A DNA stretch of 13,910 nt from a candidate division CSSED10-310 bacterium (GTDB lineage: Bacteria > CSSED10-310 > JAFGDC01): positions 1 through 13,910 of the forward strand of contig JAFGDC010000443.1 of NCBI GenBank assembly GCA_016932295.1, written 5' to 3'. The position numbers were made by a program, and so were the translations under genes. The notes under the pieces were generated by a model, which was given only the letters and a program-made list of their open reading frames with translations, was not told where the DNA came from and made no database searches. Positions 1 through 8,468 of this stretch are shown here, piece by piece; within the stretch, counting starts at the first letter, position 1, and each line of letters opens with the position of its first letter.

Positions 1-312
1 AAGAACGTTATACACCGTATACCAAGCAGTCAAGTGGTGGTACCCCTGTCCGGTCCAACCTGTTCGACACTGTGGTGGTACACTCGCCGCCGGTCGTAAT
101 CCGCGCATGGTTGAAGGTTGCTATTCCGGGTTGCATCCGGGTTTCTGACGGGGAATGCGCCGCTTTTTCTAACATGCCTGTAATAAACCTTGCATTCAAT
201 AATCGCATATTGTATTCGTTAGGGGTTATTTTTCTGGCAGTCAGGTCCTCGTTGACGGGAGCGTTTTCCCGGACGGGGTGGAAGAAGAGTATCTGTTTAA
301 TTGGAGGTAAAC
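1..312. other. Non-coding leader upstream of the giant beta-helix gene
   Basis: I see no convincing gene here; the short open frames on both strands resemble nothing I know and lack ribosome binding sites. An AT-rich patch at about 178-235 is the most likely promoter area, with a possible -35 (TTGCAT, 190-195) and a poor -10 (TATTCG, 213-218) 17 bases later. Small structures are an inverted repeat TATAC-acc-GTATA at 9-21, a direct repeat GTGGTGGTAC at 34-43 and 72-81, and a weak hairpin CGGGA/TCCCG at 256-271 in the likely 5' untranslated region. None of these has a proven role. Confidence 0.5.
303..308 (+). promoter_or_regulatory. Ribosome binding site fixing the ATG start at 313
   Basis: GGAGGT lies four bases before ATG 313. 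An in-frame TTG at 301 would start inside this site and place extra residues before an otherwise clean signal peptide, so ATG 313 is preferred. Confidence 0.85.
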
Positions 313-3300
313 ATGCGCAGAACGGTTGTATTCGTTTTTTTACTCGCCGTGGTGGCCGCGGGAGCTGCTTGTGCCGCGGACTGGTACGTGACGATGGATT
401 TCATGACTATTCAGGAAGCCATCGATGATCCCGGCGTGATGGACGGGGACACGATTCACGTTGAAGACGGCACGTACTACGAAACCATCAATTTCAACGG
501 CAAATCCCTTGCGCTGCAGAGCGACGGTGGCAACAGCATGTGCACCATCGACGGCGGCATGATGGGGCCGGTCATCACGATCACCAGCGGCGAATATGCG
601 ACTATCTACGGTTTTACCATCACCAACGGCTACAACGGCATGGGCTACGGCGGCGGCATCGACTGTGAATATTCGTCGATGGAAGTGTCCCAATGCTCTT
701 TCATCAACAACCAAGCCTTTGACGGAGGCGCCATAGCGTATGTTGCTTCCTCGGGCCAGGTCGAAGGTTGTGACTTCGACGCCAACATGGCTGACGACAT
801 GGGCGGCGGCATCTACATTGAGGACAGTGTTCCGACGATCCTCAACAATGCCATCGTGAACAGTTACGCCATGACCGCCGGGGGCGGTATCGCCTGCGTC
901 TCCTTGTCGAATGCGCAAGTCACTGACAACACCTTCAGCATGAATTACACCGACGGCGACGGCGGTGGCATTTATGTAAACGGCTGCTCGCCGGATATCC
1001 AGAATAATGAGTTCACCTGCAACGATTCCATGAGCACAGGTGGTGCCATCAGCCTGATCAGTTCGTCGTCCATCGTTGAGATGAACCAGATCACCAGCAA
1101 CGCGTCAGCCATGGCGCCCATGTACGGCGGCGGCATCTACGCTTACAACTGCACGTCTGTGCAGATCCAGCAGAACACCATCGAGGACAACAACGCCGGG
1201 AGTGGCGGCGGCATCTACATCGGCAGTTCCGACGGCGACATCAGCGATAATTACATCCGGAACAACAACATGATGATGATGATGTGCATGTACGGCGGCG
1301 GCCTGATGTGCGACAGCCTGACGACGCTGATGGTGTCGGGCAACACCATCGAGAGCAACTACGCCGATCAGGGAGCCGGCATTTACTGCCAGAACGCGAC
1401 GCCCACCATCGAATCAAACTCCGTGCAGTACAATATGGCCAACAGCAGCGGTGGTGGTTTGAATTGCCTGCAATCCGATCCGACCATCGACGGCAACACG
1501 TTTACCGGCAACTACGCCATGTCCGGCGGCGGGCTCTACCTGTATGAATCCTCCCCTGTCATCGGCGCCGGGAACTGGAACTCCATCGAGTACAACGACG
1601 CCGACAACGGCGGCGGCATCTATTGCGAGTATTCCTCGCCGGTCATCAGCGGCAACAGCATCAGCTACAACAACAACTGGATGCTGATGGGCATGTCCGG
1701 CGGCGGTATCGCCTGTTTCAACAGTTCGGATGCGCTTATCGAGAACAACGAGATCAATTACAACATCGGCTATGACGGCGGCGGCATCTACTGCTGGGAT
1801 TCCAGTCCGACCATCACCTCCAATACCATCAACAACAACGACGAGATGTGGGGCAGCTACGGCGGCGGCATTTACTGCGGCAACGGCTGCAGCTCCACCA
1901 TCAGCGGCAACGACATCAGCTACAACGGCGGCGACATGGGCGGCGGAATATATTGCAACGGATGTTCTCCCGCCATCGAGAACAACAGCATCTATCAGAA
2001 CAACATGATGTCGATGATGGGCATGTACGGCGGCGGCATCGCCTGCGAGAACGGCGCCGAGCCCAACATCGAGGGCAACACGATCGATTCCAACTACAGC
2101 AACAGCGGCGGCGGCATCTATTGCATGAACGGCAATCCGTCCATCGACGGCAACTACATCGAGAACAACCAGGCCAACGGCTTCGGCGGCGGCCTCTATA
2201 TCGAATCCTGTTCGCCGGAAATCGGCGGCAACCAGCGGAACATCATCGAGTCCAACTCGGCGCAGACCGCCGGCGGCGGGATTTACTGCTACGCTGGTTC
2301 GCCTTACATCTTTGACAATGACATCTCGTATAACAACTCGATGATGTGGATGGGCATGTACGGCGGTGGTATAGCGCTGTATGCCGGTGCCGATGCGGAC
2401 ATCCTGTACAACAACATCGACGGCAACTACGCGGATAACGGCGGCGGCATTTACTGTGAAGACTCCAATCCCACCATCGACAACAACAGCATCATGAACA
2501 ACGACGGCGTGACATCCGGCGGTGGGATAGGCTTGAACAATTCCTCGCCCACCATCAGCAGCAACGGTATTTCCCAGAACAACGCCATGGGGATGATGGG
2601 CATGTACGGCGGCGGCATCGCCTGCGAGAACGGTTCCGAACCAATCATCACCAACAACAGCATCACCGACAACGTCGCCGAAATCGGTGGCGGCGTGTGG
2701 ATTAACGGCGCTTCGCCGGACATCACCGACAACACGATCAGCAACAACAACATGATGACCATGTCGGGCATGTACGGCGGCGGCATTTCCTGCGAGGGCG
2801 GCTGCAATGCCTTGATCGACAACAACATCATCGAAGGCAACGAGGCCGGCAGCGGCGCCGGCATCCTGGTCGACGGCGGCAGCGCGCCCACCATCACGGG
2901 CAACAGCATCTCCAACAACGGCATGATGGGCATGAGCATGTTCGGCGGCGGCATCTATTGCGGTAACTCGGGCGACGCCGAGATCACCGGCAACACCATC
3001 AGCATGAACTACGCCAACATGGGCGCCGGCATTTACGCGGACTATTCCCAGCCGTCCATCAACGGCAACGACATCTGGTCCAACGAAGCCGATGACTCCG
3101 GCGGCGGGATCTACTGCTCGTACTCCTCCCCCGGCATCGGCGTGGTCAGCCCCAACGACATTTCTTCGAACCGCGCCAGCATGTTCGGCGCCGGCATCTT
3201 CTGCACCTCTTCCAGTTACTCTCCCGTCATCGAGAACAACACCATCAACTCCAACGAGGCCGGCGATTCGGGCGGCGGTATCTACTGCACGGACAACGTG

Positions 3301-6300
3301 GATGCCGTGATCAACAACAATAGTTTCGACGGCAACGACGGCATGATGATGGGTGGCGGTGGCATCTACCTGGACGGCACGTCGGTGACCATCACCAACA
3401 ACCAGTTCACCAGCAACGGCATGATGGGCACCTATTACGGCGCCGGTATTTATTGCGGCAACAACTGCGAGGCCGAGATCTCCGACAATGATTTCCACAG
3501 CAACTATGCCCAGGACCGAGGTGGCGCCATCTATTCAGAATACAGTTCACCGGTCATCACCGACAACGAGTTTCGCTGGAACCAGACGTACGGCAGCGGC
3601 GGCGGCGCCATCTACCTGGTGGGCGGCACTCCGCTCATCGCCCGTAACGGCATCAGCGACAATGACTGCTCCATTGTCGGTCACGGCGGCGGTATTTACC
3701 TCGAAAACTCCAGTCCGCTCATCACCCGGAACAACATTTCGGAGAATTGGGCACTCAACGGCGGCGGCATCTACGCCACCGACATGGCCATGCCAATAAT
3801 CACTTACAATGAAGTCCTCTTCAACCATGGCGACACCCAGGGCGGCGGCATAGCGGCCGACGGGAGCGCGATCCTCACCATCATCAACAACATCTTTTAT
3901 GACAACATCTGCAACTCAACCGGCGGCGGCGCTCTCGATTTTCGCGATTCAGCCAGCGTCATCGTCACCAACAACACCATCGCCAACAACACCAGCGACT
4001 TCATCGGCGGCGTCTTCGGCTACAACTTCCCCAACGTCACTTTCACCAACAACATTTTCTGGAACAACTCCGGCATGTCCTACAACGAGATCGGGCTCGA
4101 ACAGGACGCCAGTTTCACCTTCGGTTGCAACGACATAGCCGGTGGCCAGGCGGGGATCTACATCGGTCCCGGCGGCATTCTCAACTGGGGTTCCGGCAAC
4201 ATCGAGCAGGATCCGCTCTTCACCTACGGCTCCATGGGCGGCTACTACCTGAGCCAGATCCCCGCCGGCCAGGGTTCCAACAGCCCCTGCGTGAACGCCG
4301 GCGATTCGCCCGCGGACATGATATGCTTCTCCACCGACCTGGGGACCGAATGCCTCGATGCCTACACCTCCCGCACCGACCACGTCGCCGACCTGGGGAC
4401 CGTGGACATGGGCTATCATTACGAAGGAGCCACGTTCTACACGCCCACCCCGGCAGCGTCCGTCACCCCCAGTCCGGAACCGTCCCCGACGGCGCCTCCC
4501 TCTCCCACCTCCGAACCGTCCCCGACTCCCGAACCGACGGAAACCCCAGAACCCACCGCCACCATGAGCCCCACTCCCACCGTGACCAACACACCAACGT
4601 CCACAAACACTCCCACCATCACGCCGACACCGACCAATTCACCCCCCCGCACGGCATCCCCGACCGCCACCGTGACTCCTACGCCGACTCCACGCCCCAC
4701 CAACACCAATACTCCTCTGCCATCCGCCACGCCGACGCCGGCGGCGGACCTCACCCTGACCGGCATCGACATCGCCTTCGACCCGCCCTATCCCACAGAA
4801 GGCCAGGTCACCGTGGTGACGGCCAGGGTGCACAATGCCGGCAACATGGGCAGCGGTGATTTTTACGTCCGGTTCTTCACGAATGACGGCAGCGGTCCAG
4901 TGCCGTTCGGTTCCGACCAACTTGTCTGCGGCCTGCTGCCCGATGATTCGGATACCGCCGGCGAATACTGGCTGGCCGAGTGCGGCGTGGACATCCTCGT
5001 GGCAGTGGATGTGCTCGACGAGGTGGCCGAGTCCGACGAGGGCAACAATCAGGCCGGCAGAACCCCACCCATCGAATACTGCGCGGACGGTGTGATCGTG
5101 CAGATCACTCCCGAAACCGACCAGGCATCCGTTGGGACGGAAAGCACGTTCAACATCACGGTGCATAACGGCAATCTCGGAGTGGATGCGTTCGCCCTGT
5201 CCATCACCGGCGATCTGCCTCCATCCTGGTATGAACTGACCCCCACGGTGCTCGTGCTGAACGGCGGTCAGACCGGTTATGCGCACCTGGCGGTGACCAT
5301 TCCCGACGCCTGTTCGGCGGTGGATGTATACGATTTCGAAATCGTGGCGGATTCCACGGAACTCGGCCTGGAATTCGGCGATGATGCGCAGTTGACGGTA
5401 ATCGGAGAGGTGGAGATGAGCCTCCGGAGTCCGGCGGACGGCACCACCTCCGGCAGCCGCGACATCACCTTCTCCTGGCAGACCTCCGATGTCGCCACGA
5501 GCCTCATGCACTTCCGCGCCGTGGGAGCGCCGGACTGGACCGACTGGCCGGTAGCGGAGAATGAGACCAGCCACATGGTGGAACTGGTCGGGCTACTGCG
5601 CAACGTGACCTACGAATGGTATGTGACCCACTATTCATTGTGCGGCGTGTTCGACTCCGCCACCTGGACCTTCACGGTGGGCAACGGCGTGGTGTTCACC
5701 CAGGACAGCTACGTCCTCACCGTGGAGCGCGACTACGAGCAGCACGTGTGGATCGGGGTGGAGAACGAGGATGTGGTGGCGCACACCGCGGTGCTGCATA
5801 TCGACAATCCGCATGAAAGCCTGATCGTCAACTTCGTCGGCCCGGGCAGCGAGGACGAGACGGTTATCCTGGCGCCCGGCGAGATCCTTGATATCGAACT
5901 GGTGGTGCATGCGCAGGACGTGGAGGTGGATGGCTCGAAGCCGTTCCAGGTCTGTTTCCCCACGCTGCTGTCACTGGTGGCCGACGAGGCCGGTGACCCG
6001 ATCACCGACAGTGCGCCCGCAACCATCTGTGTTCAATGGCCCAACATCTATTTCGAGTTGACGGAGGAGAACTCCGATCCGGTGTCAGAATTGAAAACCT
6101 GCCGGATCAACAACATCAGCGATCCCGTGACGGACATGGGCGTGCTGCCCCAGGGCGGCCTGCTGGGCAAGGTGTTGTTCGTGCCCAAGGTGGAACACTT
6201 CCGCATGAATTCAGGAACCACCCTGGACTTTTTCGTGGAACCCCTGTGGCAGCTTGGCGAGACCAGCCTGAGCGGCACCATCACGGCAACCGGTGGCGGC

Positions 6301-7797
6301 AACGATGAAGTGCTGCCCCTGAGCTTCGATTGCGACAGTGGCCGGCAGGTGTACGAAGCGTTGGTGGCCGAGCCGAAGCTCTGTTACACCATGATGAACT
6401 GGTTCTGCACGAACCGCCCGAATATCAGCATGCAGTTCGAGGTGGAGTTGGACAACGAGGAGGTGGCGGGCGCCGTGGTGTTCACCGAGTTCATTCCTTA
6501 CTCCGGTGTGAGACCGCATTATGTCGACCTGTTCATGAATGGCCATCTGATCGGGGAACTGAATAATATCGTACCGTCTGGTGTGTATGGATTCGCGTTC
6601 GATCCGAGCTATCTGAACATCAGCCCCGGCGGCAGCGCCACCAACACCTTTTCGTTACAAACCCAGCATTTCAATGGCGGTCATTACGTGGTCAACACCG
6701 AGTCGGTGGTGGTCCTGAGGCTGGAAGAAATGACCATCAACGTGTGCGCCGGCAGCCAGGCCGAGGCGGACGAGATTGCATCGACCCTGCCGCAGTTCTG
6801 TGAAGGCTACGCCATTGACCTGCCGCCACGCATCGTGGGGGTGGAAATCGCCGATCTCAATGGCAATCCGGCCAGTGTGTTCTATGTGGGAGAAACGGTG
6901 CAGGTTACAATCCGCACCGAGAATCCCCATCCGCTCTACACCTACCACGTGACCAACACACTGAAGCTGGATACGGACGGTGACACGGGCACGGCGGAGT
7001 ATGACAGCCACGCGGCGGATGAGGACGGCGTGGTGCATCTGCAACCCAACCAGAATGACTACAGCACCTTCTACTGGCAGGTCCCGGCGGGTGTTCAGAC
7101 CGTGCAGATTGCGGCTGAGGCGCATGACATGGATGATTACGAGACCTGTTATGACTGCCGGGATTACGACTGGAGCTTCGCGGTGGGCGGCGGCATCACC
7201 GGGTACGTGCGGGCGGCCGGCTCGCTGGCGCCGATTCAGGGCGCGACGGTGACCACCTCCTCGGGCCGTTCCGATCCGGACGGCTCTGCGGCGGACGGTT
7301 ACTATGAACTGCCGCGGCTGGCCAACGGTACTTACAACGTCACGGCGGGCGCACCCGGGTATGTCCCGCAGACCCTGACCGGTCTCGTGGTGAACGGCGG
7401 GATTCTGGTGAACCAGGACTTCGAACTCGTCACACCTACCGCGACGGTCACTCCCACCGTGTCTCCCACGCCGACCGTGTCGCCCACCCCGACGGTGACC
7501 CTGACGCCGACCGCCACCATCCCGCCCACCATCACTCCGACACCGACGGTTACTGTTCCGCCGACCATCACTCCCACACCCACCATCACCCCGACACCTA
7601 CCATGAGCCCCACGCGGACGGCGAGCCCGACGCGCACGCCGACCGGAACGCCGACGTTCACTCCACCACCCGCCGACACTCCGACCCCAACCCCGACCGC
7701 CACGCCAGAACCGGTTCCCACTCTGGGTGGAGCCGGCATCCTGGTGCTGCTGATGACCCTGGGTGGTCTTATGAGTATCAGGAGAAGGAACCGCTAA
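313..7797 (+). CDS. Giant exported right-handed beta-helix protein with Met-rich turns, CARDB and regulatory-like domains, Pro-Thr linkers and a C-terminal sorting tail
   Basis: The protein has 2494 aa. Residues 1-21 form a signal peptide (RR, hydrophobic core, cleavage near ACA/AD). Cys20 makes a weak lipobox, so a lipoprotein is a minor alternative. Residues about 23-1376 are a parallel beta-helix of coils reading GGGIYC..SPTI..N.I..N, ending in a choice-of-anchor-Q-like segment (IFWNN, DPLF, SPCVNAG). Residues 1377-1477 are a Pro-Thr linker. A CARDB-like domain follows (about 1479-1585), then a NEW3-like sandwich, an FnIII-like module (about 1699-1793), about 500 residues I cannot assign, a carboxypeptidase-regulatory-like domain (about 2292-2371), a second Pro-Thr linker (about 2373-2466) and a tail, VPTLGGAGILVLL plus membrane helix plus RRRNR. 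This resembles surface-anchored proteins. The coils resemble pectin-lyase-fold and chlamydial Pmp repeats, but I see no carbohydrate-cleaving active site. An adhesin or structural surface role is inference. Methionine clusters in the turns are unusual. It is probably monocistronic, since a terminator follows. Confidence 0.9.
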   Translation: MRRTVVFVFLLAVVAAGAACAADWYVTMDFMTIQEAIDDPGVMDGDTIHVEDGTYYETINFNGKSLALQSDGGNSMCTIDGGMMGPVITITSGEYATIYGFTITNGYNGMGYGGGIDCEYSSMEVSQCSFINNQAFDGGAIAYVASSGQVEGCDFDANMADDMGGGIYIEDSVPTILNNAIVNSYAMTAGGGIACVSLSNAQVTDNTFSMNYTDGDGGGIYVNGCSPDIQNNEFTCNDSMSTGGAISLISSSSIVEMNQITSNASAMAPMYGGGIYAYNCTSVQIQQNTIEDNNAGSGGGIYIGSSDGDISDNYIRNNNMMMMMCMYGGGLMCDSLTTLMVSGNTIESNYADQGAGIYCQNATPTIESNSVQYNMANSSGGGLNCLQSDPTIDGNTFTGNYAMSGGGLYLYESSPVIGAGNWNSIEYNDADNGGGIYCEYSSPVISGNSISYNNNWMLMGMSGGGIACFNSSDALIENNEINYNIGYDGGGIYCWDSSPTITSNTINNNDEMWGSYGGGIYCGNGCSSTISGNDISYNGGDMGGGIYCNGCSPAIENNSIYQNNMMSMMGMYGGGIACENGAEPNIEGNTIDSNYSNSGGGIYCMNGNPSIDGNYIENNQANGFGGGLYIESCSPEIGGNQRNIIESNSAQTAGGGIYCYAGSPYIFDNDISYNNSMMWMGMYGGGIALYAGADADILYNNIDGNYADNGGGIYCEDSNPTIDNNSIMNNDGVTSGGGIGLNNSSPTISSNGISQNNAMGMMGMYGGGIACENGSEPIITNNSITDNVAEIGGGVWINGASPDITDNTISNNNMMTMSGMYGGGISCEGGCNALIDNNIIEGNEAGSGAGILVDGGSAPTITGNSISNNGMMGMSMFGGGIYCGNSGDAEITGNTISMNYANMGAGIYADYSQPSINGNDIWSNEADDSGGGIYCSYSSPGIGVVSPNDISSNRASMFGAGIFCTSSSYSPVIENNTINSNEAGDSGGGIYCTDNVDAVINNNSFDGNDGMMMGGGGIYLDGTSVTITNNQFTSNGMMGTYYGAGIYCGNNCEAEISDNDFHSNYAQDRGGAIYSEYSSPVITDNEFRWNQTYGSGGGAIYLVGGTPLIARNGISDNDCSIVGHGGGIYLENSSPLITRNNISENWALNGGGIYATDMAMPIITYNEVLFNHGDTQGGGIAADGSAILTIINNIFYDNICNSTGGGALDFRDSASVIVTNNTIANNTSDFIGGVFGYNFPNVTFTNNIFWNNSGMSYNEIGLEQDASFTFGCNDIAGGQAGIYIGPGGILNWGSGNIEQDPLFTYGSMGGYYLSQIPAGQGSNSPCVNAGDSPADMICFSTDLGTECLDAYTSRTDHVADLGTVDMGYHYEGATFYTPTPAASVTPSPEPSPTAPPSPTSEPSPTPEPTETPEPTATMSPTPTVTNTPTSTNTPTITPTPTNSPPRTASPTATVTPTPTPRPTNTNTPLPSATPTPAADLTLTGIDIAFDPPYPTEGQVTVVTARVHNAGNMGSGDFYVRFFTNDGSGPVPFGSDQLVCGLLPDDSDTAGEYWLAECGVDILVAVDVLDEVAESDEGNNQAGRTPPIEYCADGVIVQITPETDQASVGTESTFNITVHNGNLGVDAFALSITGDLPPSWYELTPTVLVLNGGQTGYAHLAVTIPDACSAVDVYDFEIVADSTELGLEFGDDAQLTVIGEVEMSLRSPADGTTSGSRDITFSWQTSDVATSLMHFRAVGAPDWTDWPVAENETSHMVELVGLLRNVTYEWYVTHYSLCGVFDSATWTFTVGNGVVFTQDSYVLTVERDYEQHVWIGVENEDVVAHTAVLHIDNPHESLIVNFVGPGSEDETVILAPGEILDIELVVHAQDVEVDGSKPFQVCFPTLLSLVADEAGDPITDSAPATICVQWPNIYFELTEENSDPVSELKTCRINNISDPVTDMGVLPQGGLLGKVLFVPKVEHFRMNSGTTLDFFVEPLWQLGETSLSGTITATGGGNDEVLPLSFDCDSGRQVYEALVAEPKLCYTMMNWFCTNRPNISMQFEVELDNEEVAGAVVFTEFIPYSGVRPHYVDLFMNGHLIGELNNIVPSGVYGFAFDPSYLNISPGGSATNTFSLQTQHFNGGHYVVNTESVVVLRLEEMTINVCAGSQAEADEIASTLPQFCEGYAIDLPPRIVGVEIADLNGNPASVFYVGETVQVTIRTENPHPLYTYHVTNTLKLDTDGDTGTAEYDSHAADEDGVVHLQPNQNDYSTFYWQVPAGVQTVQIAAEAHDMDDYETCYDCRDYDWSFAVGGGITGYVRAAGSLAPIQGATVTTSSGRSDPDGSAADGYYELPRLANGTYNVTAGAPGYVPQTLTGLVVNGGILVNQDFELVTPTATVTPTVSPTPTVSPTPTVTLTPTATIPPTITPTPTVTVPPTITPTPTITPTPTMSPTRTASPTRTPTGTPTFTPPPADTPTPTPTATPEPVPTLGGAGILVLLMTLGGLMSIRRRNR
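1261..1284 (+). repeat. In-frame trinucleotide microsatellite (AAC)3(ATG)5
   Basis: Three AAC codons (1261-1269) are followed by five ATG codons (1270-1284), giving NNNMMMMM, residues 317-324. The tract is a pure trinucleotide repeat, so slippage would change the number of Met residues without breaking the frame. Variation is inferred, not observed. Confidence 0.8.
2013..2054 (+). repeat. 42-base direct repeat, copy 1
   Basis: This stretch is identical to 2592-2633 and encodes the Met-turn segment MMGMYGGGIACENG. The copies are 579 bases (193 codons) apart, in frame. Flanking sequence diverges at once, which suggests a recent duplication or gene conversion between coils, or selection on this segment. 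Confidence 0.85.
2592..2633 (+). repeat. 42-base direct repeat, copy 2
   Basis: Second copy of the segment at 2013-2054, identical over all 42 bases and in the same reading frame of the beta-helix gene. Confidence 0.85.
4441..4743 (+). repeat. Low-complexity coding tract: first Pro-Thr linker
   Basis: About 100 codons of Pro, Thr, Ser and Ala, with units such as PTPT, EPSPT and TNTPT, join the beta-helix to the CARDB-like domain. Such linkers are usually extended, and often glycosylated spacers in secreted proteins. Codons are varied rather than exact copies, so this is a protein-level repeat. Confidence 0.85.
7432..7710 (+). repeat. Low-complexity coding tract: second Pro-Thr linker
   Basis: About 93 codons of PTVSPT, TITPTPT, SPTRT and similar units join the regulatory-like domain to the C-terminal sorting tail. 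Its position just before the membrane helix suggests a stalk that holds the modules away from the membrane (inference). Confidence 0.85.
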
Positions 7798-7821
7798 GTA
7801 ACAGAGAAACAATAGGATCGG

Positions 7822-7854
7822 CAGAACCCGCCCAGTGGCGGGTTCTGTTGTTTG
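7822..7854 (+). terminator. Rho-independent terminator of the giant gene
   Basis: A perfect 11-bp stem (CAGAACCCGCC at 7822-7832 with GGCGGGTTCTG at 7837-7847) closes a four-base CAGT loop and is followed by TTGTTTG. It starts 25 bases after the stop codon of the giant gene. Confidence 0.9.
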
Positions 7855-8457
7855 CGGGCCAGTCGCCCGTGATCGTGGTTGCCTTTCGTTTCGACATAAG
7901 GATTCCGGCTCGGATTCTGTCTGCCGGTGGTAGTGCCGGGATCAGTTTGAAAGACACTGTGTCGCCCAGTGAAAACAGGTACATTGCGAATGGTTCACAG
8001 TCTACTGCAGGAACCAGGCGAGGCTCTCTCCAATGGGGTCGTACCCGGAATCTTGCAATGTTCGTCGTGATGCGTTGGCTTTCAATCTTCCACGGCAGCC
8101 AGGGAGACAAAGATGAACTGCTGGCGTTACTCGAGCATGACAAGACGCGGTGAGCAGGCGGGAGGTGGTGACTGCATGCGGGAGTGAACTGACAGTCTTG
8201 GTGTGCCGGGGCTACGCGTCGGACTGATCACATGGGCCCTGGGGGCGGCCTGATTCGTCCGCGCACAGCGCCGCGTCGCCGATCGCACCGCCGCTTCAGG
8301 CACGCAACGGCTTGCGTCGTCAGGCACCCTCTCCTCACCATTTGACTACCGCAGGCCTCTATCGAAACCAAAGGTTGATTCCGAACCCGACTGTTTCACC
8401 CGCGGCGTGTGTGATACCCTCCGGGGTACAGTTCTTTCGTTATGTACATTTCAACCC
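7855..8457. other. Intergenic stretch of about 600 bases without a supported gene
   Basis: Open frames occur on both strands (for example + 7848-8153 and - 7778-8143), but neither has a good ribosome binding site or a recognisable family, and the + one starts inside the terminator. Visible structure is a perfect 6-bp hairpin ACGCAA-cggc-TTGCGT at 8302-8317, flanked by direct repeats TCAGGCAC (8296-8303 and 8320-8327), and a 5-bp hairpin TACCC-tccg-GGGTA at 8415-8428, just upstream of the ridA-like gene. The promoter of that gene should lie in this stretch, but I cannot pick a convincing -35/-10 pair. Confidence 0.5.
8302..8317. repeat. Small perfect hairpin flanked by 8-base direct repeats
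   Basis: ACGCAA (8302-8307) pairs with TTGCGT (8312-8317) across a CGGC loop. TCAGGCAC occurs at 8296-8303 and again at 8320-8327. There is no T-tract, so it is not an intrinsic terminator. Confidence 0.5.
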
Positions 8458-8463
8458 AGGAGA
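8458..8463 (+). promoter_or_regulatory. Ribosome binding site fixing the GTG start at 8469
   Basis: AGGAGA lies five bases before GTG 8469. An in-frame ATG at 8442 lies upstream of this site and would add nine residues not found in RidA proteins. The ATG at 8467 is out of frame. Confidence 0.8.
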
Positions 8464-8468
8464 CGCAT

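Larger units (their letters stand above)
1270..3426 (+). repeat. Periodic methionine-rich turns within the beta-helix coding region
   Basis: Nine Met clusters begin at 1270 (six Met), 1681 (three), 2005 (five), 2341 (four), 2587 (four), 2752 (four), 2923 (four), 3343 (three) and 3421 (two). Each directly precedes the GGGI-type turn, typically as MMxMxGMYGGGI. Gaps between them are 137, 108, 112, 82, 55, 57, 140 and 26 codons, all close to whole multiples of about 27-28, the coil length. The clusters therefore occupy the same point of the coil. Single or paired Met residues occur at the same position in other coils, for example near 640 and 1117. Confidence 0.85.

Noticed and set aside
1414..3498. 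Long minus-strand open frame (694 aa) opposite the beta-helix repeats
   Set aside because: It mirrors the periodic GGC/ATC codons of the real gene, is made of Val, Ala, Asp and His repeats, and has no ribosome binding site or family resemblance.
600..4200. Regularly spaced repeats that might suggest a CRISPR array or tandem DNA repeat
   Set aside because: The period is kept at the protein level within one reading frame; units vary in sequence and length and there are no identical repeats with unique spacers.
6655..7812. Minus-strand open frame of 385 aa opposite the end of the giant gene
   Set aside because: It is rich in Arg and Gly, lies antisense to the Pro-Thr linker and would start inside the region after the real stop; the plus strand clearly encodes the protein.
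7848..8153. Small plus-strand open frame of 101 aa after the terminator
   Set aside because: It starts within the terminator, has no ribosome binding site and resembles nothing I know; a decayed gene cannot be excluded but is not supported.
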